From NCBI GenBank assembly GCA_036245525.1, contig BTPG01000006.1:74444727-74508726 (forward strand): 64,000 nt of DNA. Direction: 5' to 3'. Below, one piece after another: positions 62,590 through 64,000 of the stretch. The stretch's first letter is position 1, and the number at the start of each line of letters is the position of its first letter. This DNA comes from Semisulcospira habei. Taxonomy: Eukaryota > Mollusca > Gastropoda > Semisulcospiridae. The notes below the pieces were generated by a model. The model was not told where the DNA came from. It was given only the letters and a program-made list of their open reading frames with translations, and made no database searches. The position numbers and the translations under genes are program-made.

Positions 62590-64000
62590 CAAAACACATT
62601 ACCGATGGTATTACTTAAAGGAAATGGTTTCTTAGCTAGTCTAATTTTAGCCAAAAATTGTTGTGTACGAGTATGGTCATGATGGCAGGTGAGGGGCGCC
62701 ATAGCCTAGACGGAAACCCGGGTAGCCTCCCTTCCGGTTCAACCACGCATGCGCCACACCACTCATACGCCAGTCAGTTTTCTTTGCTAGTCTCAGAAGG
62801 TTGTGTACGGGACTCGCTCTGTTCGTTAGGACTCTATCTTCGTTAGGAAAGTCTAGACAGAAGGAAGCTTGTTCAAGGTGGGAAACCGGGCTTGTGGTTT
62901 CCGTCGGTCTTCGGACTTAGGAACTTGTTCCTAGTGAACGTTACTTGTGACTTTCACCCGTCGGCGCCATCTTATCCTACCGGGCGCGGCGACGCCAGGT
63001 TGAACTGTACTCACGCCTAGTGCCGCTCGGGCCCTAGTGCGTGCTACTCGTGTGTGCCAAGCTTCTTCTTCGCTCTTCAGCCTGCTCTGAGTGCCTGCTG
63101 TTGCGGAGACTTCGTTTCGACGCCTTCACTGACGCCAGTGGCTTCGCCCGGCATCAGCGTTACGTGGTCGCCGTCCGACGCCGGGCCGTGTCTGCGTGCT
63201 AGCCTTTCTGGTGGGTCTTCGACCGGGTTGGTGCCTCACTTCTTCGGATGGCAAGGTAATATCTCTGCCTTGGCCTACGTCAGGCGCTCAAGGGTAGTGG
63301 TGGAGCGCCGGGCGTAGGCTTACACGGTACGCTTCGTTCGTTCACGTGGATTCGGTGCGGGCCCACGGGGGCACGCTCGCTCGCATTTCATTGTACATTA
63401 TGTTTTGCAGTTGGCAAGTCCGAACATGCACTCGATGTGGGCAATTCCAGTGGCCGAGTGACGAACATCTGGTTTGCCTGCCCTGTTCCGGTTGTACCTC
63501 CACGCGTCCGTGCTCGGTCTGTGCCCCATGGCTGGAGGAACAATGGACCCAGCTGTGGAGTTTCTACGGCCGCAAGAAACCTACGCAAGCACGGAAGAAC
63601 GATCCCACACCGGTACGCGCCACAGTCCAGTCGAGTGGCCCTGACCGAGTGTCTGAGCAGACGAACCAGCGGCTTCGGTCGCGTGCACGTGCTCTAGTAC
63701 CGGCAGCCACCACAGTCCAGTCGAGTGGTCTCTGTACGGTCAAGGATCCTAGAGCGCCTCGGGCTAGGCCTCTAAACAAGACTCCGGTAGCCACCACAGT
63801 CCAGTCGAGTGGTCTCTACCTGGTAGCAACGCCTCTGCAGGCAACTGATAAGGAACTGATACAGGCTCCTACACCCGCTCTGGTTGCGGGCCTGACTAAT
63901 ACGGATCTCCAGGTAGCTGACAAGCTCTCGCCACAGATTCGTCCTGCTGCTTCCGCTACCCTGTTCTCCGCTAGGGACCAGCGCGGAACGCCAGCGCCCC
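62590..64000 (+). mobile_element. DIRS-like element 3, left part, runs off the window
   Basis: It begins CAAAACACATTACCGATGGT, nearly identical to the DIRS 1 terminus. The leader also resembles that of element 1: CTAATTTTAGCCAAAAATTG at about 62639 against CTAATTTTAGCCAAAATTGT at about 50186. An open Gag frame begins at 63400. The rest lies outside the window. Confidence 0.82.
63400..64000 (+). CDS. DIRS element 3 Gag, open to the window end
   Basis: A frame of 200 codons starts MFCSWQVRTCTRCGQFQWPS and has no stop before the window ends. The Cys/His-rich head, CTRCGQFQWPSDEHLVC, CSGC, CSVC, is complete, in contrast to element 1, and likely binds metal and nucleic acid. The start is chosen because element 1 has the same MFCS start in the same context (TTATGTTTTGCAG). 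Farther on, ATVQSSG occurs three times (near residues 68, 103 and 131). The intact frame suggests a younger copy. Confidence 0.82.
   Translation, partial: MFCSWQVRTCTRCGQFQWPSDEHLVCLPCSGCTSTRPCSVCAPWLEEQWTQLWSFYGRKKPTQARKNDPTPVRATVQSSGPDRVSEQTNQRLRSRARALVPAATTVQSSGLCTVKDPRAPRARPLNKTPVATTVQSSGLYLVATPLQATDKELIQAPTPALVAGLTNTDLQVADKLSPQIRPAASATLFSARDQRGTPAP

Overview
This is eukaryotic DNA, most likely from a mollusc and probably a gastropod. That placement is inference: it rests on GT-AG introns, a spliced host gene, and the mix of DIRS, RTE-like and CR1-like retroelements and 'TAACTAAC'-tailed short inserts, not on a diagnostic host marker. The only host gene I can support is a plus-strand orthologue of AATF/Che-1. 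It is split into five recognisable coding exons (12199-12280, 26996-27259, 27788-27886, 44451-44534, 49248-49374) with consistent phases and conserved splice sites. It spans more than 37 kb and its 3' exons lie beyond the window. Almost everything else is transposable elements in its upstream flank and introns.

Layout. 1-894 is unassigned, with a strong palindrome at 590-646. 894-11365 is an old inverted-repeat element holding a solo LTR (family B), which is itself split by a Ty3/gypsy element (A, 2624-9743, minus strand). A has integrase upstream of reverse transcriptase, a SCAN-like Gag and a tRNA-Pro primer site, so it looks Gmr1-like. 11366-12198 is a GC- and microsatellite-rich stretch that probably holds the AATF promoter. 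Intron 1 (12281-26995) is almost entirely one 14.1-kb element, 12592-26671, with about 1.8-2.0 kb terminal inverted repeats and a 9-bp target duplication. Inside it are a LINE (E), a TTAA-flanked DNA transposon that splits this LINE, a SINE, and further LINE fragments.

Intron 3 (27887-44450) holds a 5'-truncated copy of LINE E only 34 bp from the splice donor, an RNase H-bearing LINE split by a piggyBac relic, an inverted-repeat DNA element with a MITE inside it, degenerate tandem repeats, and a three-level nest: solo LTR B, then Ty3/gypsy element C with a tRNA-Ser primer site, then a SINE, each with its own target duplication. An intact solo LTR B follows. Intron 4 (44535-49247) carries three TTAA-flanked hairpin MITEs and a 3.2-kb RTE-like LINE (D) with a 14-bp duplication.

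Intron 5 (49375 to the end, if the gene continues) holds a small inverted-repeat MITE and a cluster of three DIRS-like tyrosine-recombinase retroelements: 50135-60806 complete but decayed, 60831-62589 partial, and 62590 running off the window with an open Gag frame. The first is interrupted by a tRNA-derived SINE, a 39-bp retro-insert and a DNA element that carries a nearly intact CR1/L2-type LINE.

The elements do not act together as a pathway. The window shows a house-keeping gene whose introns have grown by layered transposition, and the layers can be ordered from their target duplications. The most unusual items are the 14-kb long-TIR element, the integrase-first gypsy element, the TTAA MITEs next to AATF exons, the DIRS cluster, and the reading frame that runs from AATF exon 3 into a LINE reverse transcriptase.
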